The notes below the pieces were generated by a model. That model worked only from the letters and a program-made list of their open reading frames with translations, was not told the DNA's origin and did no database searches. A stretch of 64,000 bases of DNA. Source: Glossina fuscipes. Taxonomy: Eukaryota; Arthropoda; Insecta; Diptera; Glossinidae. Made by a program: the position numbers and the translations under genes. Location of the stretch: NCBI RefSeq assembly GCF_014805625.2, contig NW_023998414.1:5491962-5555961 (forward strand). The letters run 5' to 3'. Shown here one piece after another: positions 1-10,314 of this stretch. Position 1 is the stretch's first letter. Each line of letters begins with the position of its first letter.

Positions 1-19
1 ATCTGCTATAGTTTATGAG

Positions 20-372
20 TAATAAGCAAGAAACCGTTTTTTTATTCCTTTTGGAAAACATAGGTGTTCTAAGTTCAGGCGGTGCTGCAGGCGTGTTCTT
101 CAATCGATTTGGCCCATTTTCAGTACCAACATGCGCGCAAGAATTTTCAATGTTTATACCAAATTGGAAGTCGATAGCTTCAGTTTTGAGGCCAGACGAA
201 TGTTTGCAACAGACATTACACAGACGGAGAGACGGACAGACGGAGATGTTTAAATCGATTCGTCATTTTCTAGTGATCAGAAATATATATACTTTGTCCA
301 TGATGCTGTTTTCTGCGCGTTGCAAACGTTATGACAAAATGAATATATCCTTCATCTTTCCGTGGTCAGCAT
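20..372 (+). repeat. dispersed fly repeat, subfamily 1 copy
   Basis: Noncoding interspersed repeat. It shares an ordered set of words with copies near 21.3, 26.2, 27.7 and (inverted) 36.2 and 36.6 kb: an 'agtaataagcaa' start, a 'tcgatagcttca' block, a run of 'gacggacag' units, 'gtttaaatcgattc', and a tail resembling 'gatcagaaatatatatactttg'. A 119-residue frame runs through it but matches nothing, and the same element elsewhere is closed by stops, so I treat it as repeat DNA rather than a gene. The class (miniature DNA transposon or Helitron-like) is not decided by what I can see. Confidence 0.7.
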
Positions 373-897
373 AAAAAGTTGCAAGTGTATTATGGTTTTG
401 CAAAAACATTCGTCCGAAATATCTGGCTTCTTCGAACGATATGCAACTAACTACAATTTCGATATTCTCGAGTTATCTTTATTTGGAAGATGACGAAAAA
501 ATCCAAGTTGCGGACAATGAAAGTAATGAATATGAATTTAATTCCCACAATTAAAAAAACAATCCAAGTCTCGTTATGTTTCCTACCTTTCCCGTTGTGG
601 GTTTTTGGTATTCGCGCGCTAAGGTAAATGCAATCATCCCGCATTACTTCTGCCTACAGAATAACGATCGTTTTCCTTAGCACAGATAAAAGCTTCTCCT
701 TGTCGACAAATACGCGTGCGAATCGAACACCACTCTCATTAATCGACATAAATTTATGAAAATCTTGTGGTTGCAAAAGTTGATACGGAAATATAAAATA
801 GGATAGATATATTGTTTTATTTCCAATTTTAAAATTTGGTACAAGTAAGACCCCGTCACTCATTAAGTAAAGAACATGTCGACTAACAAACATAAAT

Positions 898-984
898 ATG
901 ACTGCCAAAAACGCAACAAAACCTTTTGGCAATTATCAGATTTTTCAAGCTGAAACCACTTTGTTTGCCTTGGCCGGAATTGCC
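898..984 (+). CDS. possible first coding exon of a small protein
   Basis: An ATG at 898 opens 29 codons of fly-like composition, ending in a hydrophobic stretch (FALAGIA) exactly at a consensus GTAAGT donor (985-990). An in-frame stop (868-870) precedes the ATG. A pyrimidine-rich acceptor (TTTATTGTCTAG, ending near 1134) lies about 150 nt downstream, but the exon after it is not convincing in the required phase. It could be exon 1 of a small membrane or mitochondrial protein. I do not recognise it, and chance remains a real possibility. Confidence 0.25.
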
Positions 985-990
985 GTAAGT

Positions 991-2016
991 GATATCGTCT
1001 TTTATATAAACACACACCACATGTCAGGTTTATATAATTAATAGCAGATTTAAAAGTTTTTCTAATCAACAATTAAGGCAATCCGACTAAGATTTTATAC
1101 TACATTATGGAGTTTATCTTCTATTTATTGTCTAGAAGTTCTATGCAAGAAAATGTCGAAGTAACCTCCTAAGACACATCCTCCATAAAAAGAAAATACT
1201 TTTTATATATATTCACTTAAACGCAATATTTAATCGCGATCAAATAAAATCGGTTCGAGTAATTGAAAGTCTTATGATTTCTGATTTTTTTGGAAAATTT
1301 TGAAGGAATTATCCATATCGACTGTTTTTAAAACCTAAAAAATAATTTTATAAAATGTGATGCAATAATGAGAATATAATAGTTTATTGTATTAATTATT
1401 TTCAATGAAGATTTCTTTTTTTAAAAATATTGAATATTTTTCTCTTGTTGTTATAAGAATTTTTTGATTCGAATTTTTTATTCTCTTCTAGTGTAAATAT
1501 TAAAATTTATGACTGAATTAAATAACATCATCCAATCCATAATTATAGTTCAGTTTTAGATATTTTTTTTTTGTTTTTTTATTTTTTTTATTTTGGAGTA
1601 TGTTTTCTAAAGCACCGCAAAAATGAATCGAAATATCGACCAAACCGTGTACCAATATTTTAGAACTAATGCTAATTATATATATCTACACACATATAGG
1701 TATATATGTATGCTTACATTAATGTTTGTAGATATTTGTATATATAAAAACAATTCGGGTACGAAAGATTGCCGATCAGTCTATGATTGAAATTTTAAGT
1801 TGATAAAAATTTATGAATCAATAAAATACAAAAAATAAGAACAAAAAAAATTACAATAAGGTCGTCTCTTAGGTTTTGTTTAAATTAAATACGGCCTTAT
1901 GAGATGATTCCCTGATATGCGTGCGAATAGAGTGTTGAGTGTGTTGAGTGTTCTCATGTGTCACACAGTTACGGGTTTTCTTTTTGATTCCTTTCTTAAC
2001 ATTTTAATATCTTTGA
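991..2016. other. AT-rich intergenic DNA
   Basis: Apart from the possible acceptor near 1134 I see only AT-rich DNA with T-runs (about 1560-1600) and TA-rich tracts (about 1678-1745). It includes the 3' flank of the LANCL3-like gene. Confidence 0.6.
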
Positions 2017-3276
2017 TTAATGAAAAACATCCATAAATGGAAATTGTGCTTGTTCGGGATCAAGCAGGTCAATTAGAAAGCAGACCGTACCTGCTACACC
2101 TTCGAATAAGCTATGCGGGCGATCCGGAGTACGAGCCCGTTGCTTGAATTCCGAGTTAGTTAGCAGTTCCATATACTTGACTGCCCGATATAAGTATTTC
2201 GGCTCATGTGTTAAACGATACAAAAGCAGGAACACATAACCATTACCGGCCACACCATGACAAATGCCGGGACCTTTACGTAGGAAACCCTTATTCCATA
2301 CCAAATCTGATGAACGCCGTAGGGCCTGCAAATACTTTTCCTCCTTAAAAATAAGATAAGCCTTGGCCAATAAATAAACGGCTCCCGGAGCACCATGACA
2401 CCAATGTACCAAACGTTTCTCACGGCCACTTTTCAAGTCCTCCAAAGCAACTGGGAAGTTGCCCTCGTCGTCTTGCAACATTAAAAAGAAATCAATAGAT
2501 TTTTTAATATCCCTCAGTTCAGCGCTTGGAGCAGATATAGGGTCTGTCCTAAACCAGGGGCTATCTAAAAGCATATGCAAGATAGCACAAAGACCATGAG
2601 CTGCACCCAAATATTCTGTGCCATGATATTGATACATTAGAGGCAAAGGGGCTTTTGTTTGTTTGGCATATTCACGACCACTGGCAATAACCATTTGACA
2701 AATGGAAATCAAATCATCATCGGTAATTTTCTTTTCCGGCATTACATCATTCAGCCAATAACAGCCGGCCAAATAGCCAGCACGACCTACCAGCACCTCA
2801 TCGCAACCATATTTTGTATGCAAAAATTCCTTACTAGATGTAATACCCGCCTTGAAATTCATTAAGTCGTCACTTAGCTCCTGCATTAATTTTAAGTCAT
2901 GAGATATGGCTGCCGACACGGCATATATACCAGCATTACCACACAAAAACGAAAAACGTTCAGCTGAACGTTTCTTATAACGATCCGCATTCGCTTTAGC
3001 ATTACGTATGAAACCATGAGCATGCTCCAAAGCCGAATATAAATCTTGTGTCCGTGGTGAGCGGGACATTTTCCAAAACATATATGCAATGCCAGCATTG
3101 CCTACATATAGGTCGCCTCGCATGTCCTCATCGTCGCAACCAGGACTACAGTGTTCTAAAATAGCATCTACATATGTACAAATAAGATTCTTGATATGCT
3201 CTTCATCGAATTCATACGATGTACTCTGGGGATTTACATAATCCGGAAATGGATTTGACAAATAACGTTTCTCCAT
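2017..3276 (-). CDS. LANCL3: LanC-like protein, LANCL3 type
   Basis: A 419-residue eukaryotic LanC-like protein. LANCL proteins are cytosolic, bind zinc and glutathione, and have the double alpha-barrel fold of bacterial lanthionine cyclases; the LANCL3 role is not settled. The frame contains the seven expected glycine-rich turns (for example GNAGIAY, CGNAGIY, CHGAPGAVY, CHGVAGNGY, EGVAGTV). The zinc ligands are present: Cys293 in WCHGAPG and Cys339-His340 in GICHGVAG. I chose the ATG at 3276 because MEKRYLSNPFPDY aligns with the N-terminus of human LANCL3 as I recall it and has a good context (GAAATGG). The open frame continues 15 codons upstream, but a pyrimidine-rich acceptor (TTTGTTTCTTATAG, ending at 3309) lies there, so the upstream sequence is probably intron and a 5' noncoding exon is likely further upstream. 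Confidence 0.93.
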   Translation of the reverse strand: MEKRYLSNPFPDYVNPQSTSYEFDEEHIKNLICTYVDAILEHCSPGCDDEDMRGDLYVGNAGIAYMFWKMSRSPRTQDLYSALEHAHGFIRNAKANADRYKKRSAERFSFLCGNAGIYAVSAAISHDLKLMQELSDDLMNFKAGITSSKEFLHTKYGCDEVLVGRAGYLAGCYWLNDVMPEKKITDDDLISICQMVIASGREYAKQTKAPLPLMYQYHGTEYLGAAHGLCAILHMLLDSPWFRTDPISAPSAELRDIKKSIDFFLMLQDDEGNFPVALEDLKSGREKRLVHWCHGAPGAVYLLAKAYLIFKEEKYLQALRRSSDLVWNKGFLRKGPGICHGVAGNGYVFLLLYRLTHEPKYLYRAVKYMELLTNSEFKQRARTPDRPHSLFEGVAGTVCFLIDLLDPEQAQFPFMDVFH

Positions 3277-3321
3277 TTCTTCTGTGGCCAATATTTGTAG
3301 ATTGGTGTCTATAAGAAACAA

Positions 3322-4686
3322 AAAAAAAAAGAAAAAAAAAAAAAATGAAAAAGCGATCGATATCCTAACTTTCCTTTTTTTATGGTAGTAAACGTAGGGG
3401 TGCGGTCTATCACACCCCTCCGACTAAGAATTGTAAAACGTTAGGTTTAACTTGCCTGGGGGTTTGGTGGCACTTGTGCTGTATAGACGATAGCGATTTT
3501 GTTTAATCCAATAATACTGTAAAGTAAAATATATACTTTTAATGCATCAGAAAAATTTTTTTAAAACCTTTTAAACGACTTCGCCTTTTTAACTATTATG
3601 ACAGTAGAGACCGACGATTGCTGTTGATTTGAAAAAACAAATTTTTTCAATGTCAATATTACTATTTACTATTACACCTACTGCCAGAGTTGCAATTTGC
3701 ACCTGAACGGCAGATAATAGAGTTTGCTCTTTTCTGTTCTTTATGAACTCTATAGGACGGAAGGTATTCAAATCCAAAAAGGTGACCAACTGTACTCCTT
3801 TTGGTAACTTTCTAATTCTATTCTGAGCACTTTCAAATTTCTTTTATTCTTGAAAATATATAAACAATTATTGTACGAAACATTGTTTATGTTCGAGGGC
3901 AAAAAGTTTTCAATTATACGCGGATATTGTAACACTGGAATCATCCACGTTTGTTGTTCAATGAAAAAGCATGACTGGACTTTGTTATCAGGAAATCACA
4001 TAAATTTTGTGAAAATGAATTTCTGTGCCTATAAACTCTTTCTATAAATATTTTGGAAATTGAAGTGTTGCGCTCATTGTGTAAAATGGCATTCCATAAA
4101 TACTAGTTGACTTGGAAGCCATAATTTAGTATATATAAAACATAATTAATATTTAATTTCTTTAGGTTTTGACTAGGGAGACAAACAATTTTGTGAAGCA
4201 CTTGAAAAAGGAATTTCTGCGAATTTTCTCTTGAATTTTTGTTACAAAATTTGCAGTAGATATGTTAAAAAATGGTCGCCCTTCTTTTTTTAAATATTAT
4301 TAATCGTTAAATTATATATTAAATTGTTATTAATTATTAAATTAATTTAAAACTATTAAATTTAACTAATTATTATTATTACTATATGAAGATGAAAGAT
4401 GTACAAACTTAAATATCAGAGTAATCAATAATTTTGCCATTATGCGAAAACTGCATAATTGGGCGCAAAACACCATGACACCGCAGACGCTGTACGTAAT
4501 TAAAAGCCACTCGTAATTTTTTTTCTATAAAAGACAGATGGTCGCTTTATTACGAGACTTACCCGTAATTACTGTTCTCAATACATCATTTACAAATAAT
4601 TTAACATGATCAATATTCGTTTATTATAAAAATTCCTTTGACACATAATAGCATTCATAAATAATTGTTGCGTTCATGTAATTATT
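3322..4686. other. intergenic region between LANCL3-like and UBL7
   Basis: Begins with an A/T homopolymer tract (about 3319-3345) that forms the pyrimidine tract of the LANCL3 acceptor on the minus strand. Its minus-strand 5' UTR exon and promoter should lie here, but I cannot place them. The remainder is AT-rich with short unsupported frames. Confidence 0.5.
4620..4625 (-). promoter_or_regulatory. poly(A) signal of UBL7
   Basis: AATAAA on the minus strand, about 62 nt after the UBL7 stop codon. Confidence 0.5.
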
Positions 4687-5856
4687 CTAACTCATTGCTG
4701 CCATTAATAAGTTAATAGCATTCTCTATATTACCATTGGCTAAATTCAAATAGTTGAGGTTCTCATCATGATTCAAGAATCCCATTTGAGCCATTGTCCG
4801 CAACTGTTCGGAGTATTGATGTGTGCGATAAACGAGCGGTATATCGCCATCGTCCTCGTTCACAGGATTGTTACTATCAGCCCCACCTGCTGGTAAATTG
4901 ATGGAAGAGTCCTGTTCCAATGTATCCATGGCAACTGAGTCTTGAGTGCTTGTAGTACTAGAGCGTTGTTCAAAAGAATCAAAAGCCCTTTGTAATTGAC
5001 TGCGCAACATGCTCGTCGATAAACGTTCATCGCTCGCAGAACTAGTGAGAGGAAGAACACCAGTTTCGGTGGCAGCGTTTGAATTTTCTGAGTTTCGCTG
5101 AGCTATATTCGTTAAAGAGTTAACAGATCCGAAACCGATTTCCGCCAAAGCTGCTTGCAATTGCTGACGACTAATAATACGCAAACGGGCACTGTCAGAT
5201 TGATTGCGATTCGTTGTTGACGACTCATCACGACTGCGTTCATTTACAGAGTTTTCTTCCTCCGAAGAGTTCGTAGAGTCGGTTGCTTGCTCCGAATTGC
5301 TGGAACTCTTTGCCAATTCTTTTTTCACCGTTGCAACAATGAAGGGAGCAGCTTCTATTATAATTGGATGATTTTTGGATACCCAGAATATTACGTTAGG
5401 TTCATGCAATGCATTAAACAGCACTGAATCCCTTATTAAACTTAAAGCGGCTAAATTTCTTCGAAATTCAGGATATTCAGCTAAAACTTTTTGTAGTATA
5501 TTCACCCGACAGTTAAGACTGATTTGTATGTTAGCTATGACATTGAAAAGGTCCTGAACTTTACGTATGTGTTCGGGACTGAGAGTTTCCGGTGAAGGCT
5601 CATAAGGAACATATTGCTTGGTCTTATGAAAGCAATGCACTGTAGCTTCGGCTTTCAAAACTGCGCTTAAGACAGCGTCATCTTTTAAGATTAGTCCATT
5701 ATAAATCAGTTCCAATTTATGCACTTCGCTTTTAGTTTTTTCAGCTATTATGTCCTTGAGGTGCGAGACGGACTTTTCCATGTCTACTTTTTGCAAAGTT
5801 ATAAATTCGTTGGGCTTATTGGGCAGATGTATGCCAGCATACAAAGAGGAATACAT
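4687..5856 (-). CDS. UBL7: ubiquitin-like protein 7 (UBL7) homologue
   Basis: A 389-residue single-exon protein with the UBL7 layout. A ubiquitin-like domain spans about residues 13-77 (LELIYNGLILKDD, the equivalent of ubiquitin's strand 3-4 region). A long serine/asparagine-rich linker follows, with a conserved helix near residue 228 (ISRQQLQAALAEIG), and a C-terminal UBA domain at about 343-389 carries the MGF loop (MAQMGF) and ends NIENAINLLMA. Human UBL7 has the same order and about 380 residues. Ubl-UBA proteins of this kind bind ubiquitin chains through the UBA and engage the proteasome or signalling complexes through the Ubl; UBL7's own role is less clear. The acidic/serine linker (about 185-340) is low complexity and probably disordered. 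No intron is needed and the ATG has A at -3. Confidence 0.9.
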   Translation of the reverse strand: MYSSLYAGIHLPNKPNEFITLQKVDMEKSVSHLKDIIAEKTKSEVHKLELIYNGLILKDDAVLSAVLKAEATVHCFHKTKQYVPYEPSPETLSPEHIRKVQDLFNVIANIQISLNCRVNILQKVLAEYPEFRRNLAALSLIRDSVLFNALHEPNVIFWVSKNHPIIIEAAPFIVATVKKELAKSSSNSEQATDSTNSSEEENSVNERSRDESSTTNRNQSDSARLRIISRQQLQAALAEIGFGSVNSLTNIAQRNSENSNAATETGVLPLTSSASDERLSTSMLRSQLQRAFDSFEQRSSTTSTQDSVAMDTLEQDSSINLPAGGADSNNPVNEDDGDIPLVYRTHQYSEQLRTMAQMGFLNHDENLNYLNLANGNIENAINLLMAAMS

Positions 5857-6224
5857 ACTTTTTACTTTTCGTTACAAATCAAAAATTTTAATATGGTTTT
5901 TTTGTTAGTCTGTCGTCTGTTAAATCTCAAATGCGATTTTCTTAATGATTTTTCAATTTTCATCTACACAGCTGTTACTATATTGTACTTAAGACTTTTT
6001 TATACAGAGCTGTTAATTTAGTATTATATGTCTTTGAAAATATTTTGAAAAAAAGTTAGGAAATGTTACTATATGATAGGAAAAAGTGTGCATGTAACAA
6101 GTCTTTCTACAAACACGAAATTATCAAATATAGGTAGTAGGCTTAGTTTGGCCCTCAAAAGTTATGTTAGTGCTTATGCTCCCTGCTTGGCTCGCTTCAG
6201 AGTTAGCCTAAATTCCTCCAAGGA

Positions 6225-6640
6225 CACTTGTTTTCTTGATGAAATTTTTTTGCAGGGATGCTCCAGTATCTACCATACCTACTACGCCTTGAGAAAATAT
6301 TTTAACGGAAACAAACGGTCCTATATTTTTGGCCAAAAAGAACAACGTGAGTCGTCGTATTCACTGGACTTGGGCCCCTGCGACGTTTTCCTGTTCCCAA
6401 AACTTCAAAGACCCGTGAATGGACGGAGTTTTGTGACGATTAAGCAGCTAAAGACCGCATCGCCTGAAGACCTCAGGGCCATACCGTAAGAGCGCATATC
6501 AGAAGTGCTTCGAGGATTGGAAAAAGCGCTCCCACAAGTGTATTATATCCCAGAGAGATTATTTTGAAGGGGGCAAAATAGATATTGATGGGTAAACATT
6601 TTCCTAGAAAAAAAGATTCTCATTTTTTTTTGAACACACC
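6225..6640 (+). mobile_element. mariner-family transposase remnant
   Basis: The 3' end of a mariner (Tc1/mariner) transposase pseudogene. A frame around 6352-6488 reads SLDLGPCDVFLFPKL, the decayed form of the mariner block that holds the third catalytic Asp, followed by a block resembling 'KTASPEDLRAIP'. A frameshift just after leads to a second frame with KCFEDWKKR, KCII and DYFEG, ending with a stop near 6594. Upstream (about 6230-6330) a frame resembling the 'FLPQG...YYLEVLRRL' region is joined by another frameshift or deletion. The N-terminal DNA-binding half is absent, so it cannot be active. Confidence 0.85.
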
Positions 6641-6649
6641 TATATATAT

Positions 6650-7419
6650 ATGTGCTTGCATGAGGACGTGTGCATAAAGAAGCGACCTTCCTGTATTTCT
6701 TTCATGGACCCTGCGAACAATTGAAGAATGATGATGGCTTCAATGAATTTTTGGTCAACGTTCTAGAAAGGTAGGTGCGCTCATCGATTATTGGAAAAAA
6801 ATATGGTCTACATTTCTTTCATTATTTGGTATAAAAATTAGCTGAATTATGTTACAAGATTACACATATGGAAGATATGGAAAATTTATAGATATATGTA
6901 AAGAAACATATAGCGACTATTATGAAGAATATGGACACATTATTCTTAAAACGACAGACGTACATATGCATTGAGAGTTAATTGAATTGCAGCTCTCTTT
7001 GTGCCATCATGCCTCATCGAATGAAGTATGTGCAAGTATTGGTTACAGCTTTATTCAGTTTTGATATGCTAAAGAACAGTCTGCAACGATTGTGTTTAAT
7101 GATAAATGCTCTAGTCGTTGCTTTTGAAATTTATCAATTTTGTTAAATATTTCGAAATCAAAAGCAATAACTAAAGCAATGAATTCCTTCATTGTCGTAA
7201 TGAAATTTAATAAATAGATAGATTTTTGCCGTTAATCCTGAAAGGTGGTAAATCTTCTTAATTCTTTGAGCGGATTATAAGCATATTTTACTTATTTATA
7301 AATATAAATTCTCATATAAACTACAACCATATTACTAATTATTCTACTGAATGTTAATGACTACAACAATTTTCAATTAAACAAACATTTTTGTATCGCG
7401 AGTCTCAAATATTGAATTT
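6650..7419. other. AT-rich intergenic DNA
   Basis: No coding, RNA or repeat signal I can support between the mariner remnant and the GHITM 3' end. Confidence 0.6.
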
Positions 7420-7425
7420 TTTATT
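7420..7425 (-). promoter_or_regulatory. poly(A) signal of GHITM
   Basis: AATAAA on the minus strand, about 108 nt past the GHITM stop codon. Confidence 0.45.
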
Positions 7426-7532
7426 TAAATCCCAAAAATTTTTCATACTAGTGAATAATAATCTAGGTACTGATATAACACTTCAATTTCTTTGTCTTTT
7501 CTCAATTGCTCTCCATTCGAAATAAATTTAAT

Positions 7533-8949
7533 TTATTTGCGGCGAGTATTACCACCAGCACCGCCCAAAATCATTGCTATACGAATGAAGATATTCAACA
7601 CATCCATATAAATAGAAATACTCCTATAAATAAACGTAGGCTTGTTTAGTAATGATTGCATGATGATGCTAAATTTCGGTGCACTTACGCATTGACCGGA
7701 TCGAAAGGTATAAGGCTGTATTCTGGATAAACTTCTGCTATACGTACAATACGTTGCGTGTCGTATAATAGAAAACCACTGAATAGAAGAAGGCCTCCGT
7801 ATAGAGACATTGAAGCCAAGCCTATAAAAAATAAGAACCAATTTATTAATAAACTAAGTATTATTGTTACTTTTTTTACTTACCCGCTCCTAAGGCGGTA
7901 GTAGGTGGCAACCATATACCAGCCAATGAACTAGCCATCACTACACCTAAGCCGATTGCCAAAGGGCCACCCATATATAAAAATTTATCACTAGGTGCGC
8001 ATACTGCAATAGCCGACAAGCTACCAACTACGCCACCCGTATATAAAGCGGCTCGTGTCAACAAAGGACCGCCCAGAAAACACAAGGGAGCAATAACAGC
8101 CCCTAGAACGGAACAATGTACAGCCCAAGCGAGCTGTTTTGCACCAATTCCTTCTTTGTAGGGTATTGATTGGGTTGCGGCACCGGTGCCAATAACTAAA
8201 GCGAATGTTGCCAATGTCGACTAAACACAGCATATGTATGAACACAAAGAAAATGCGAAGATAAATTGAGTAAAATAAACTTACCAACCATCCGTTACGT
8301 GTGGTTAACTCTAAAAGACGGGGAGTACGGAATACTGCTGCAGCAGATAAGGCTGTTAAAACGCACGATGCACCAAAGTAGCCGTAGGTGGTATGTAAAC
8401 GATCCCTAACGTATTTAGGCCAAAGTCTGGGATATGAAAGCAGAAATGGAAGTTTAAGACCATATTAAACAAATTGTGATAATTCGCTAAAACGACATCG
8501 TTTCATGTTGTTGCTTTGTTTCCAAGAACTCGTTTCTTTGTTACTTACAATGCATTATCTTGTATGCTAGCTTGATGGCTAAGACCCAAACCATAATAAC
8601 ATAGAGCGCCTAAACCAATACCTGCTGCTCCGGCGGCTGCACCTTTACCCATTGAATAAGCTAAACAAAAAGAAGAATTAAAAGAAACAACATTTTAATA
8701 CCAACACATTGAATAACTACCACTCTCCGATGGTGGCCCCATAAGTTTTTCCTTCAAACTTTGCCCGGTTTTTGTTTCAGATCGTATAGTTGGTGGGGGA
8801 TCGCGAGGTCCACGCACATAATTACGTACCAGCGCATCTTTATTCTGTGGTTTTACTAGACGAGCAGTTAATAAAGCTTGTTTCAAGTTTATACCGGTAC
8901 TACCACTTGCCAAGCGGGTTGGGAGTGTAACAGCAAGTCGCAGTAGCAT
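7533..8949 (-). CDS. GHITM: GHITM / TMBIM5 (Bax-inhibitor-1 family, mitochondrial)
   Basis: Growth-hormone-inducible transmembrane protein, a BI-1 family protein of the inner mitochondrial membrane involved in cristae structure and cation/proton exchange. Six exons splice in phase to 347 residues (human about 345): 8949-8721, 8660-8549, 8426-8285, 8220-7884, 7821-7689, 7623-7533. Donors are GTAAGT except exon 1 (GTAGTT); acceptors end in TAG or CAG. Exon 1 gives a basic, hydroxylated N-terminus typical of a mitochondrial presequence. Family landmarks follow: MGKGAA, CYYGLGLS, WPKYVRDR, TALSAAAVFRTP, SIPY, LAWAVH, LGGPLLTRAA, CAPSDKFL, LPPTTALGAG, SLYGGLLLFSGFLLYDTQ and the C-terminal SIYMDVLNIFIR. 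Multiple hydrophobic helices lie between. The gene is compact, with five short introns. No truncation or frameshift is seen. Confidence 0.95.
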
Positions 8950-10314
8950 TTTGTAATTGTGATGAAATTCGTGAAATTCGTCTAGCTATAGCAATCAAAA
9001 TTCAATAAATAAATTACTTATTATCCTTTAAAATTATGTATATGAAAAAAAAAATGTCAAACTTGAAAGATTTTTTCTTTACTTTTTTCTTATATTTTTT
9101 TTTTCTCCAAAATTTGAATATTTAAGGAAATTAAATACTACAGGAATTTTAACTTTCGGAAGATTCTAGTGACCTTTTGTAATCAATATGAGTGTGCCGT
9201 AGAAGTGCAGAAAATATACAGAACTGTATTTTACGGTATTATTTAGTTTTTAAGAAATGGCCGAAAATACGAGGGTAATTTAATAAATCATATTTTGGTA
9301 ATTTTGATATCAAAAAACGAAGATACGACGAAAATTGTGTTTATTTATAAATTTGATAAGAAGATTTGTTTGATTTTTTGATAAAAATATTATTATATTT
9401 TCATCTGGTTTGTAGAAAATTACCAAATATAAATAAATATAAGTAAAATTGGCTAAATTCGAATTTGTTTAATATATATTTTATATTTTTCAACAGAAAA
9501 CCAGTCTTGTTTTCTCTATTAGTTGTAAAATCAACGACTGCGAACGACAATCTAAGCGGACAAAACCAGAGTTGATTGTTGCTGTGCAATCGTTTTTAAG
9601 ATCATTTACAAGCGAATTGGTTGGCCTTTTAAAAATGTGGTTATGATCTAAAAAGTTTTATCTACGTAAACGATTATTATATGCGTTTTCCAAAATGTCC
9701 ACATTTCTTCAACACTTTGCTAAAATCCTGCAAATAAGAAAAAATCGCTTTTCTAAGTCGTACATAGATTAAAAATACTTTTCATAATATCTTCGCACAT
9801 TTTGAGATCACTATATGTTCATATGTCTGTTTGAAATATTGAAACTTCAAACTTTAAAAAAAAAAAAAAAAATTATAATAAATTTTCAAATTTTAACGTT
9901 AGTTCATTGTGGATCTATTACAACATCCGATCCAAGTTTAATATAGTTTTTCTCTTCTTTCTAGTTTCCTATCCGTTATCTACAATGTATTATTATTAGT
10001 TACAATAACTATATAAGAGTTGAATGTTAATTATCATCATTTGATGATGATTTGTTTTATTTGGTCAATTAAAATAATATTTATTTATATCGTAAAATAT
10101 GGAACGGAAATTATACTGAATTTATGTAGAGATCTTTTTTGTTAGCTTTTTACGTTATTATTGAACATCTGTTAAGCGCCGTTGTGTATACATATGTGCA
10201 TAGAATTAAAAACAAAAAAAAAAAAACAAAAAACAAAAAGAAACGTTAATAATTCATTAAAATTGAGAATTTTTACTTGTTCGTTTAGATTAAAACGAAT
10301 TAAATTTAAATAAA
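8950..10314. other. intergenic region upstream of GHITM and gene A
   Basis: Divergent promoter region for GHITM (minus) and gene A (plus). It is very AT-rich with T- and A-runs (about 9100-9120, 9855-9873, 10210-10240). I could not identify a clear core promoter. Confidence 0.5.

Noticed and set aside
3277..3321. Longer N-terminus for the LANCL3-like protein
   Set aside because: No ATG, and it crosses a strong splice acceptor; the ATG at 3276 fits the family N-terminus.
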